From assembly GCA_037179335.1 (NCBI GenBank), contig JAKZHN010000026.1, positions 124,001-188,000 of the forward strand: DNA of 64,000 bases, in the 5' to 3' direction. The first letter of the stretch is position 1, and the number at the start of each line of letters is the position of its first letter. Source of the DNA: Cyclaneusma minus (Eukaryota; Ascomycota; Leotiomycetes; Marthamycetales; Marthamycetaceae). Shown here piece by piece: positions 48,176 to 57,812 of this stretch. Below the pieces are notes generated by a model. That model made no database searches. It was not told the origin of the DNA and saw only the letters and a list, made by a program, of their open reading frames with translations. The translations under genes were made by a program, and so were the position numbers.

Positions 48176-50234
48176 ATGTCATCCAACCCAGCCGCAACCC
48201 TGACCTCTCTCCTCCGCGCAACCACCATCGAAGACCATGAAGACATTCTAAAAGCCTCCAACGCTGTCCTCAAGACCCCCAAAGCCGACCAAAATGCCCT
48301 CCATACCCGCGTCGTCGCCCTGCTGAAGCTCGACCGTTTCGACGACGCCCTGCGCGCACTGGACGACGGCGGAGACAAGCTTGCTGCCACCTGCCGCCTC
48401 GAAAAAGCTTATGCTTTGTACAAGCTGGGAAATCTGGAAGACGCCGAGAAGCTCATTCCGGGTACTGCGGCTGCTGATCGTGGACTGTTACATGTTGCGG
48501 CGCAGGTGGCCTACAGGTCGGAACGATTCGAGGATGCTGCGAAAATCTACCAGCAATTGAGCGAGCAGGAGGCACGCTTCGACGGGGAAGAAAATGATTT
48601 GCGGATCAATGGCTCAGCTGCGGATGCACAGCTTGAATGGCAGGGCAAAGGGGACAAAGTAGTGCCGAGCAGGAAAAAGCCGTCGAGAGAGGACTTGGAG
48701 GCTTTTGAGACTGCGTACAATGCTGCTTGCGGATGTATTGCAAGGGGAGATCTCGCGACCGGTAGTATGCTGTTGAAGAGGGCACGAGATCTTTGTGAGG
48801 CATTGGATGATCTGAGTGATGAGGAGAAGAGAGCCGAGGTGTTGCCGATTATGGTGCAGCAGGCCTATGTGCTCTCGAGAATGGGAAAGTTGGAGGAGGC
48901 GAATGCGCTGCAGGGGATGATCAATATCGCCGAGTACGTTTTGTCATAAAGGAGACACAAAGGAGATGACTGGTCTTGGCTAACGCGAGCATAGTGTCCC
49001 TGAACCTCCTACTCGAGCTATTGCTCAGAACAATGCGCTCGCGATATCTACCACCAATGATAACCCCTATCTCACAGAGCGTTTATTCGAATCGGTACCG
49101 ACGCTTTCTAAGGCCGAGAAGTTCTTCGAATACCAAGCCACCATCGTTGACCGAAATCGTTATACTATCCGATTACAAACTCAGAAGTACGCGGGAGTTG
49201 TAGATTCGACTTTGAAGTTGATATCGCAGCAATCTTCTCCGACGACCTCGCCCACTCTCAACGGCATCTCAGTCCTCAACGCCGCAGCCAACGTACAATG
49301 TTCAACTCACAGCTCAGGCATAAAACGTCTCTTACAACTGCATGAGAAGCGTCCTAGCGATGCCGGCCTTCTCCTGACCATCATACAACTTTACGTTCTC
49401 AATTCCAAGCATGATCTGGCTATCGAGCTTTTCGAATCCTTCTTCAAACGACTCGAAGAATCATCAGAACCGGAACATCACGAAGTTCGCTTTGCACCTG
49501 GCCTTGTAGCGCTGCTCGTGTGTCTCTACCGCTCACAAGGCCGCCGCGAACCCGTCAAATCCGAACTCCGCAAAGCCGCCTTGTACTGGCGCCAACAGTC
49601 TACACCTTCCGCCTCGCTACTCAAAGCTGCCGGGATTGCCCTACTGGACGATCCCTCGCCCATTCCCGATGATTTCGCCGCGGCGAGCGACATCTTTTCC
49701 AGCCTGAAAGCACGAGATCCCAGCGACAAAACGGCAGTAGCGGGATTCGTGGCTTCCAATGCTGCCAGCAACATCTCTCAAGTCCAATCCGAACTTGACA
49801 AGCTCACCCCTATCTCTTCGCTGATTTCTGGGATCGACGCTGGAGCGCTGGAAGACGCAGGTATCGCCGCAGTTCCCGTGCCTATGAGCGTCTCCATGAA
49901 TGAAAGCAAGAAGCGAGCTGCGCCAGCCGCCGGTACAACACCCTCTGCCGATGAGCAGAAGAAGAAGAGAATTAGGAAGAATAAGCTGCCGAAGGATTAT
50001 GTGGAGGGCAAGGTGATGGATCCGGAGAGGTGGCTGCCGCTTAGGGAGAGGAGCAATTATAAGGCTAAGGGGAAGAAGGGGAAGAAGAAGGCGAATGAGA
50101 GTACGCAGGGGGGTGTGGTGAGGGAGGATCAGGAGAGTTTGGAGTTGGTTGGGGGCGCGGGGGCGGTGAAGGTGGAGAAGGCGGGTGGTGGGGGTGGGGC
50201 GAATAAGGGGAAGAAGAAGAAGGGGAAGAGGTAG
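48176..50234 (+). CDS. SRP72: Signal recognition particle subunit SRP72
   Basis: Exons 48176-48933 and 48995-50234 (intron 61 bp, phase 2); 665 residues. SRP72 pairs with SRP68 on 7S RNA and is needed for cotranslational targeting to the endoplasmic reticulum. The N-terminal two thirds is a chain of TPR-like helices: LHTRVVALLKLDRFDDALRA, KAYALYKLGNLEDAEKL, VAYRSERFEDAAKIYQQL, QAYVLSRMGKLEEANAL. The Lys-rich C-terminus contains KKRIRKNKLPKDYVEGKVMD then PERWLPLRERSNYK at about 575-615. This is the diagnostic SRP72 RNA-binding motif (PF08492), followed by Gly/Lys tracts. Length agrees with fungal SRP72. The exon 1 frame stops just after the donor, and joining restores ANALQGMINIAEDVPEPPTR. Confidence 0.96.
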
Positions 50235-50328
50235 TTGTGATGCGTGGGGCCTGGCCGAGATTGGCGAGATTAGAATAAAGTAATGAAGATATGCTCTTCG
50301 ATGCGATTTTAGCTTGGAGTTGTGGGCT

Positions 50329-50348
50329 AGAGTGGGACGCAAAAAGTC
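50329..50348 (+). repeat. Dispersed GTGGGACG sequence, copy 3
   Basis: AGAGTGGGACGCAAAAAGTC, 95 bp downstream of SRP72 and 15 bp before a 19-bp-period array. Confidence 0.6.
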
Positions 50349-50362
50349 GGGACAGGGGCAGT

Positions 50363-50462
50363 GGGTGATCATATTCCTGATCACTTGGAATCTTGCCAGT
50401 CACTTAAACGATTTCCGGTCACTTGGAACATTCCTAATCACCTGGAATATTCCCCATCTAGA
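50363..50462 (+). repeat. 19-bp-period degenerate array 1
   Basis: Four to five units in a row: TCCTGATCACTTGGAATCT, TGCCAGTCACTTAAACGAT, TTCCGGTCACTTGGAACAT, TCCTAATCACCTGGAATAT. The core TCACTTGG is kept in most units. Confidence 0.8.
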
Positions 50463-51191
50463 GTCGGCGATAGGTACCAAACGTTCAGGGGTTCATTCTA
50501 GGATATCAGGCTATCCGCAGATTAATTTGCGGTTTTCGACAGACGACAACAAGGTGTTCCTTCGGCGGCAAGAAATCCCGAGGACTGGGTTGAGCCCTCC
50601 TGACGACAGCAGGCTGCTGCTGCCTTCCAGATCTGCCCTAATCTGTGCTAGTTTTCTTATGGCGTCGATCTAGTCGCGATTCTGCGAGGTCAAAAAACTT
50701 GGGCAAAAGATTTCAAACTCATCAGAGCATCGCACAGTCAATAATACTCTTGTGATTGAGATGGCCTACTTGAAGAATCTTCAGAGGTCGAAGTCGGCTC
50801 TGTATTTATAGCCTAGATTCTCCAATTCGCCAGGAAAGAGACCACCCTGGACCGTTCTACCATAACAGCAGGCTTGGGATTCGACAGCAGCAAAGCCTCT
50901 GAGTGACTGAAACTTGCAACCATATGAGGTGAGCTGAATTGAAAGCAGGAGATCGCAACAAGCTTGCCCTTGGATATTCTCGACTGTCTCAATCTATCTA
51001 CCTGTCTTTGCTCCTGGGATAGAAAATCTGGTTGGAGGGAGTGCTGCAAGGTTGACTACCTACCATGAAGGGCCACGGCGCTCTAGTGAGGACTTGAAGA
51101 TGTCGGAGAAGCAGAGGCGGGTCACTTATTCATACTTGGGTGTTCGGACTTGCGAGCAAAGAAACGGTCACGGGTCTAGGGGTTATTCTAT

Positions 51192-51290
51192 GATGACAGC
51201 AGATTGGGTTCCGACAGCAGGGGCGCTCTTTGATGACAGAAACCTGCACGACGGTAGGCGAGCTCTATCGACAGCGAGAGATCGCGTTGA
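51192..51290 (+). repeat. Degenerate array with GACAGCAG units
   Basis: Four to five loosely repeated units of 17-20 bp around GATGACAGCAGATTGGG, CCGACAGCAGGGGCG, TGATGACAGAAACC and TCGACAGCGAGAG. Single relatives occur at 50590 and 50884. Its relation to the TCACTTGG arrays is uncertain. Confidence 0.45.
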
Positions 51291-52377
51291 CGTTGAGTTA
51301 AGTAGCATGTGAGAATTTCCCTACAGTCATTGATGCAGTAAATGTCCGGGTTCGATTGAAAGACGTGTTTTCTGATCTGCAGCTCTCGGACTAGAATTCC
51401 TTGTTCACTTCGTCAGCCCGTGCCTCCGCAATTGCGGTCCAACAGATCCTCGGACATCCATGACTTGAGGTCGAGGAGTGGAGACTGGAAGAGTATTTAT
51501 ACCTGAGAATATCTAGGTCACGTGAGCAGGAGACGGCTCAAGAGGCTATTCCGGGATGACGGCAGACTTGCCTGGCTCGTCAATCAAGGTATTCCTGTCA
51601 TATTGTCACGTTTCCTAGTCCATGGAATGGACCTGGATCACGAGTAAGCTGTATAAACGAGAGCTCTATATTAATTACCTACCTGGTGGGTAACACGTGG
51701 GAGAACGGTAGCGTTACATATTGTAAAAGAGCAGCTGCTAGCGCGCCAGCCTTGCCTAGGGTTGAGCCATAGGGAGGAAAGCGCTCCAGCCTTGCGAGCT
51801 TACTGCTAGTTAGGGATTCAACATTCTAGAACAAAAAGCAGTTCTGTTCCCACTTGGGAATCAGATAGCTTTCATACCATGGGGAACGTGAAGAATTCTC
51901 TAACTAGAAGTCTCCGCAGGTGAACGGTGCAATGGTGTCAGCTGCGTGGACCGTTTCCTGACTGCTTGAAACGGGATAGTCACGAGATGTTACTGGGTTT
52001 TGAATGAGCATCCATGATCTCTAGCCCGTGTGTGTATCACGGACTGGATATGCGTATCCCTAGCTCATTCTGCCTGCGAGAGTGACAAGTTCATAGGTAG
52101 ACCCCAGCAGTAGAAAAAGAGACCGGTAGGACACACAATTGCCTGTGGGGCTGGAGCTATGTCATCTACGTATGTTGGACGTTCTCAATCTCTTGAATAA
52201 ACACAGTGACGGTACTGGTATATAGCGGACTAGATAAACATTGTCAGTCTCTCTGGGCTGCGATGAGGATAACTTTGGCGGTTCATTCGTAAACACCGGT
52301 AAAATCCAGCGAAAGCTGTCCTCGCGTGTGGTCTTTTCAGTCTGCTGCTTCCTTTTGGAGCTTTCCTACCTCTTGAA

Positions 52378-52632
52378 AATATTCCTGAAGCCTTGAAATT
52401 TCTCCAATTCCTTCGGATTTCCTCAATGACTTAGAGTATTCCCAATCTCTTGGGATATTCCTGATTCTTTCGAATATTCCTAATTCCTTGGAGTTTCCCG
52501 GTGACTTAGAATATTCCCGATTACTTGGGATATTTACAGTTACTTGGGATATTGACAGTCATTTGGGGTATCTCCAGTCACTTGGATTATCTCCAATTAT
52601 TTGGGATAATCTCAAACACTTGGGGTGCTTAC
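52378..52632 (+). repeat. 19-bp-period degenerate array 2
   Basis: About fourteen consecutive units at a nearly constant 19-bp spacing, e.g. TCCCAATCTCTTGGGATAT, TCCCGATTACTTGGGATAT, TTACAGTTACTTGGGATAT, CTCCAGTCACTTGGATTAT. It ends about 170 bp upstream of the SET gene start codon. It is the longest and clearest array in the window. Confidence 0.85.
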
Positions 52633-52801
52633 ATTTTCCGTCCGATTTCCCTCTATTTCACGTCTACCACGCTCTACCGCGACCACCGCACACGCACACA
52701 CCGCCCACCACCTACCACCTACCACCGCACCCTCCGCCTACCCTCGACTTTTTTCCATCTTCACCTCCTCACTCTCCTCTTTCTCCCCTACTAACACGAA
52801 G

Positions 52802-55191
52802 ATGAACCCACCCATGCCTGCTCCCCCACCACCGCCAGCCCACCCACACCGCCACCGCCGCCAAGCAACCACCACCTTCACAATGGTTGGTGGAGAGATC
52901 AAGCGACGCTTCTCCATCGTCGGTCGCCGTGTGAGGGGCCTCTCCAACGCTATATGGGGAGGCTTCTCACAAGGAGGTGAAGCTGCTCAAGCTGCCGAAG
53001 CAAACCAAGCGGGCCAAGCCGCCGAACCCTCGGGTATAAGTAGGGGTCCAGGTGGCCAAGAGGGCGGGGCTCCTCCTCTCCCTCTTCTCCTCAAGGTGCC
53101 ACCTGGACCCAAGTTCAGAGCGTTTGCAAAGCAGCAGCACTGGACCAAGCTAGCCATGATTGACTCCGACTGGTTGGGCAGCTCCTGCTACTTCATCGGC
53201 GAGCGCATTGAGCAGCAGACTTGCGTAAGTTGCTATGTCCCTCGACCTCATGCTGGAAGCAAGCCACTGACCTCAGCTTCAAGCGTTCGGACAAGATCAA
53301 AGAGCGATATGAGAAAGCCTCCAAGCTCGTCAAGAGCGAGCCGTACGATCCAAAGAGTTGGGTGTGCCAAGCAAACTTCTTCAACACGATCGGCTTTGGA
53401 GACCTCGCCGTCCACTCAGCATACCGGGCGCGCTTTCTGATCGAACATGCGCAAGGTCGCAATTCCAGCTACCCCCCATTCCACATCGACCCGACCCCGG
53501 CCGGTACCAAATCGGGCTTCAACCCAACTTACGACACGTTGGAGGTGAAAGTGCGCGACGCGCTTTTCCGCCGAGAAGCCACCTACGACAAGGCAAACAT
53601 CAACAAGGACCTGGATAGATGGCTGAAGGACGCCTATGAGGCCATGCTTCAAGGCCTGTACTTGTGCGATGCCGATTGGGATGCGATTAAGGTGGTGAAG
53701 GAGGCGCTGATATTCTTCCCGGGTATCGAGCTTTTCCTCTCAGAGGAAACAAAGTTCAAGAATCGCTTCATCGACGGCTGCGATTTTCTCAAGGCTCGTG
53801 GCATCACAGGCAAGGACCTGATGATGCAGAGCCGGACGGGTTGGATCTTTAAGCGCAAGTATCCTTGGATGTCGCCGGATCTATTCGAGCGAAAGAAGGC
53901 ACTGGTGAAGAAGATCAACAAGGGCTTTCCTTCCGAATCTTGCAGGGTTGGGCAATTGAAAGTCGCGCGAAGGGCGGTAGAGGAGGAACGTACATACGAG
54001 CAGGTCTATGGACCGCAGCCTGAAGAACGAGATGATGCAGGTAACCTTGGTGTCTTTGCCGAACGGGAAATTAAGGCCGGTGAATGTATCATGGTCGATC
54101 CATCTCTTGCTGCCGTCGCCGACATGCCATACCCCGACCGCATCTGCGACGCATGCTGTACCCATGTGGTTTCTAGGCCGGGCGGCCCCCAAGAACCCTT
54201 CATTCATGTGGCCCAGGTGTGCAAGCTGGAACGTTGCAGCTGCTGGAGGGAGCGATACTGCAGCGAGGAGTGCCGGGCGAAAGCAGACACTGGGTACCAC
54301 CGAAGACTGTGTGGCAGGAGGTTCGATGACATCTTTGAGGTGTGTGGCAAGGACGGCGAAGAGAACTTTCGGTTCCAATCGATGCTGCTGACCAAGATGC
54401 TCGCCATCATCCTTGCTGATCCGGCTCTCAATCCGAAGGTCCTAGAGGGCAAGCCGATCGGACCCAAAGCAAAGCTTAGCCTGGTCAACCACATTCTAAG
54501 GCATCCAATGATTGCCCGGATGGCAACGACTTACACGGACGATGCGATTCCCAATAAGTTTGAGCCATTCACTATGACGAAGGATGTGGATGGTCCGGCC
54601 AAGATTTTGATGAGGTTCGGCATCGATATCTTCGAAAACCCTCATTTCAGCCCGGAAATAATCAACACCCTCCTTTACCGCATCACAAACAACGCCGGAA
54701 ACAAGCACCTGGACATCCCAGCATGGAAGGCTAGTACAGATTTTCTGCCGAACATGTACAACATGTCGTCCCTGAACTCCAACTACCTTTTCCTGAACCA
54801 CAGCTGCGATCCAAATGCTGTTTGGGAATTTGCGTCAAACAGGAAGGTGACTGCTTGGATCCTGGTGGATGGCGAACCTGTGCTGAAGGAGGTTGGACCC
54901 GGCTCGTCGACTGTCGTGGTGCGAGCATCGAAGAACATCAAGAAGGATGAGGAGGTCCGCATATCGTATGTACCGATTGCAGATAGTTCCCCTCAAGCTA
55001 CCGCCGCTAGGCAGCGATTGCTGGAGCCGTGGCTGGAGAATGGATGCGGTTGCGAAGCCTGCGCTGAATCGCCAGAGAAGGAGTTTGTGGGTGAGGTGGA
55101 TGAGATCGTGAGGGCAGTGGACCGATTGCATGCCGATGGACAGGCAAATTCGGACGCTGAGGTAAACGTGGACGCTGCTGCGCGGGACTGA
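52802..55191 (+). CDS. TPR/MYND/SET domain protein (SMYD-like)
   Basis: Exons 52802-53224 and 53284-55191; 776 residues. The start MNPPMPAPPPPP has context AAGATGA; a later in-frame Met at MVGGEIKRRF is possible. The acceptor at 53283 is inferred because it keeps the frame; another acceptor 10 bp upstream would not. Residues about 145-330 are helical and TPR-like. A SET domain begins near 394 (GNLGVFAEREIKAGECIMVD). It is split by a MYND-type zinc finger at about 427-485 (RICDACC, CSCWRERYCSEEC, YHRRLC). The catalytic NHSCDPN is at 646-652, VRISYVP follows, and the post-SET cysteines CGCEAC are at about 729. This layout is that of SMYD lysine methyltransferases, acting on histones or other proteins. 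The target is unknown. Arrays of 19-bp repeats flank the gene on both sides. Confidence 0.85.
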
Positions 55192-55200
55192 TGGTTGATG

Positions 55201-55490
55201 GAGATTTCAATGGAAAGGGATGAAGCTCGTGCGTTTGCTGGCTGTGTTTGATCCATTCTGCTCTCAGAGAGTGGTGGGTGTTGCTTGAAGCCATGATGCA
55301 GAGGGACGAGGTTGCAAGAGAGGTGGAAAGATTGCTTGCAAGACGAAGGATGATACTAGGAAAACTCGGACGCCTTTGCTTGGTACAGGTAGATACTTCA
55401 AAGGAAAGCGATGGAGCTTGGGCGTTTGCTGGCTGTGTTTGATTCATTCTGCTCTCAAAGAGTGGTGTATGTTGCTATGAAGCCAATGCA
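55201..55490 (+). repeat. Direct repeat after SET gene
   Basis: Units at about 55201-55296 and 55390-55486, offset about 189 bp, share GCGTTTGCTGGCTGTGTTTG and TCATTCTGCTCTCA-type sequence with scattered differences. A weaker third trace (GAGATTTTCAATGG) is at about 55523. Unit 1 begins right after the SET stop codon, so the gene's 3' end has been duplicated. Confidence 0.75.
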
Positions 55491-55779
55491 AGGACGGGCG
55501 CCTGGACAATGGAGGGAATTGAGATTTTCAATGGGAGATGGACCTCCGGTGTTTCGTGCTGGGAATAGGCACCGGCCGGATATCAGTTATGAAGCATCTT
55601 GCTTACAGAAAGATGGCGTCCGACACTCATACACTTCTTCTGGACTTCTGAAGTCCAGAGCAGAACGCAATGAATCTGAGCTTTCGCTGTTTTCACCTTC
55701 TCCTGTGCCCCTTTCAAGGTGATTGTGAAAAAATGTGAAACGTCAAGACATCATACAATCTGAATTTCAATTATGGGAG

Positions 55780-55920
55780 GAATTCCTAATTATTGGGACC
55801 ATTCTCAGTCATTGGGAATATCCCCAATTGTTGAGAATATTCCTAATCACTGGGGAAACTCTTTGGTATTGAGAATATAGCTCATCACCAGAAGTATCCC
55901 TAACCATTATGAAGGTTCAA
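55780..55920 (+). repeat. 19-bp-period degenerate array 3
   Basis: About seven units: TCCTAATTATTGGGACCAT, TCTCAGTCATTGGGAATAT, CCCCAATTGTTGAGAATAT, TCCTAATCACTGGGGAAAC and further weaker ones. Same orientation and spacing as arrays 1 and 2. Confidence 0.75.
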
Positions 55921-56299
55921 ATTGTGCACAGAAGGATTGTCGCCACTAGGCTGCTAAACGACTCAAACAGACAAACTTGTAGGCTGGATGCCTAAGCATC
56001 TGCCGATCTGATGAAGGCCATCTACCTAGGTACTTACCGAGGTAGACAGTCCTGATACGTCCTGGAGAGACTGACACATTGTCAGTTCTCACTTCTCAGC
56101 TTTGATGAAGCTTGACTCCTTGAGCTGTGATGTGAGCGGAGCAGATGATTTGAGGTCGAGAGAAGGGCTGGCCAAGAAACCCAATGACTAAGCAAGAGGG
56201 CAGGATCCCTCCCTCGCAACCACACACCTTGCGATTTCGTGCATCCTATTCTTGGTTACATATGTATTTGGTGTTTTCTAAACCTTCTTCAGCTGATCA

Positions 56300-56600
56300 G
56301 CTCGTTTTCACTCACTTGGTTTATTCACAGTTATTCGGATTTATTCCAATTTTCTGGGTTGAGCCTAATATTTAAGGTAGCTTTCTCCTAGTTTTGGATC
56401 TCTCCTAGTCGGTTGGATCACTTTCAGTTTACAGGTTTTCTTCCAACACCTTGGTTGTTTTCAAATTAGCTGAGACTGCTGATATGATTTGGATCAAACG
56501 ATCGATCCTGCTTATATGGGAGTGTTTCAGCTACTTGGGTTCCATGCTTCCAACTCTTCGGACTGCTGCCAACCATTGGACTTGGTGCGAACCCCCCGGG
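56300..56600 (+). repeat. 19-bp-period degenerate array 4
   Basis: A more diverged array. Units such as TCCAATTTTCTGGGTTGAG, TCTCCTAGTTTTGGATC, TCCTAGTCGGTTGGATCAC, TTCCAACACCTTGGTTGTT, and later GCTACTTGGGTTCCA and CCAACTCTTCGGACTG keep a spacing of about 19 bp. The right limit is uncertain. Confidence 0.55.
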
Positions 56601-57654
56601 CTGTTTCTAGAATTTTGAATATCTAAACGATGTTTCTTTGATTTGGGAATACCAATGATTCGAAAGCTCCTCGTTATCCAACATGCGTGAGCATGCGGGA
56701 ACTTCTTAGTTCACGAGCCGCCCTCCGTCCTTCTGTATACGAGTATCCCCAGCCGCTTTCAAAACCCAATGTTCATCTCGATCACAGATTCGCCTTGGAC
56801 TCGGTACCAACCTCTTCTACGGTGTAGGAGGTTACCAGAGCTATAACAATGATGATCTCATCAAATATGTCTGACAGGTGGTTGGGCATCCGACCAAGGT
56901 AACTTGGTGAGACTGTGGAACTGCTCGCCACCATGTTTTTCTGCCTTGCCGTGTGGCGAGATTGGATAACTCCCTACCAGCCTGTCAATGTAGTGCGGTC
57001 CGCATAGAAATACCATAGAGGAATGGTGAATGTGTCAATTACCTCATTTGAACCGGCCAACTGGTTTCTTGGTATCCTACTAGCTAGCCTCCACAGTCCG
57101 CCAGTAACCTTCGTTGCCTATAGCAAGATTAGACGACTTTGGCCTACTACTGCTCCAAGATGCAGGTACATGAACGTTCCAACGGCAACTGAACTGTCAA
57201 TCTGCGCCATTTTCCGCTGTGCAAGGCGAAATAAAAAAATTCGAGAGAGGAGTCATGTGGGCATTAGCGGAGCTGGCTGCCGAAAAGAAATGTAACTGCA
57301 GGGCATGGCATCAGGTCGATACGTATATGCGGAATGCTCAACATGCAGAATCGATTCGGAGAATGGGTAACATCCATCGATTGGAATAGATGTTGCCAGA
57401 AAGCCGCAAGTATCCATGAATCAACAAGTGAAAGTTGGCGGACCGCTAAGCCATGGTATTTCCTGCACCGTCTTTGCCCTACACTCCTACTTCCAAGTGC
57501 TATGACGACGGAGATGCACCAGGAAACTGCATGTATGCCAACAACCAGCCTCTCCTGCCTCGCGAGAAAAAATTGCTGCATACTAGTAAGTGTCAGTCTT
57601 GCATGTCATCGGCGGACTCCCCTTCTCTCCCCAAGGAACCAGGGGACGCACTGA

Positions 57655-57670
57655 AATTCCTTATAAAGTT
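57655..57670 (+). promoter_or_regulatory. TATA-like element of the secreted-protein gene
   Basis: CCTTATAAAGTTCC, about 150 bp upstream of the start codon and followed by a pyrimidine-rich leader, typical of a strongly or inducibly expressed fungal gene. Confidence 0.5.
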
Positions 57671-57812
57671 CCTTCTCCCATAAATTGAGGTCCTTTTCTG
57701 TCTCTCCTCTACAGTATCTTCTTCGTTCCTTTTCTTTGTTTGTATACCAAGTTGATCCAAAGTCGACCTCAAGTTCCTTCGCAAAAGAGCCGATCAATAA
57801 CATTCAAACATC

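Larger units (their letters stand above)
50235..52801. other. Repeat-rich intergenic region, no gene
   Basis: 2.57 kb between SRP72 and the SET gene. It holds the third GTGGGACG copy, two 19-bp-period arrays (50363-50462 and 52378-52632) and a looser set of CGACAGCAG-containing units near 50535-50620 and 51195-51290. Small frames were judged to be chance. The SET gene leader (52680-52800) is C-rich. Confidence 0.6.
55192..57812. other. Repeat-rich intergenic region, no gene
   Basis: 2.6 kb between the SET gene and the secreted-protein gene. It holds a diverged direct repeat (55201-55490) and 19-bp-period arrays 3 and 4. A CTACCTAGGTACTTACC motif near 56023 resembles the TACCTAGGTA sequence frequent in fungal intergenic DNA. 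The last 200 bp contain CTTATAAAG (about 57659) and CT-rich sequence, the probable core promoter of the next gene. Confidence 0.6.

Noticed and set aside
42652..50234. A secondary-metabolite or defence cluster including the PAP2, BTB and sulfotransferase genes
   Set aside because: No polyketide synthase, NRPS, terpene synthase, NLR-type or HET gene; neighbours are housekeeping genes.
49641..50384. 247-codon Leu/Pro-rich minus-strand frame
   Set aside because: Antisense of the Lys/Gly-rich end of SRP72.
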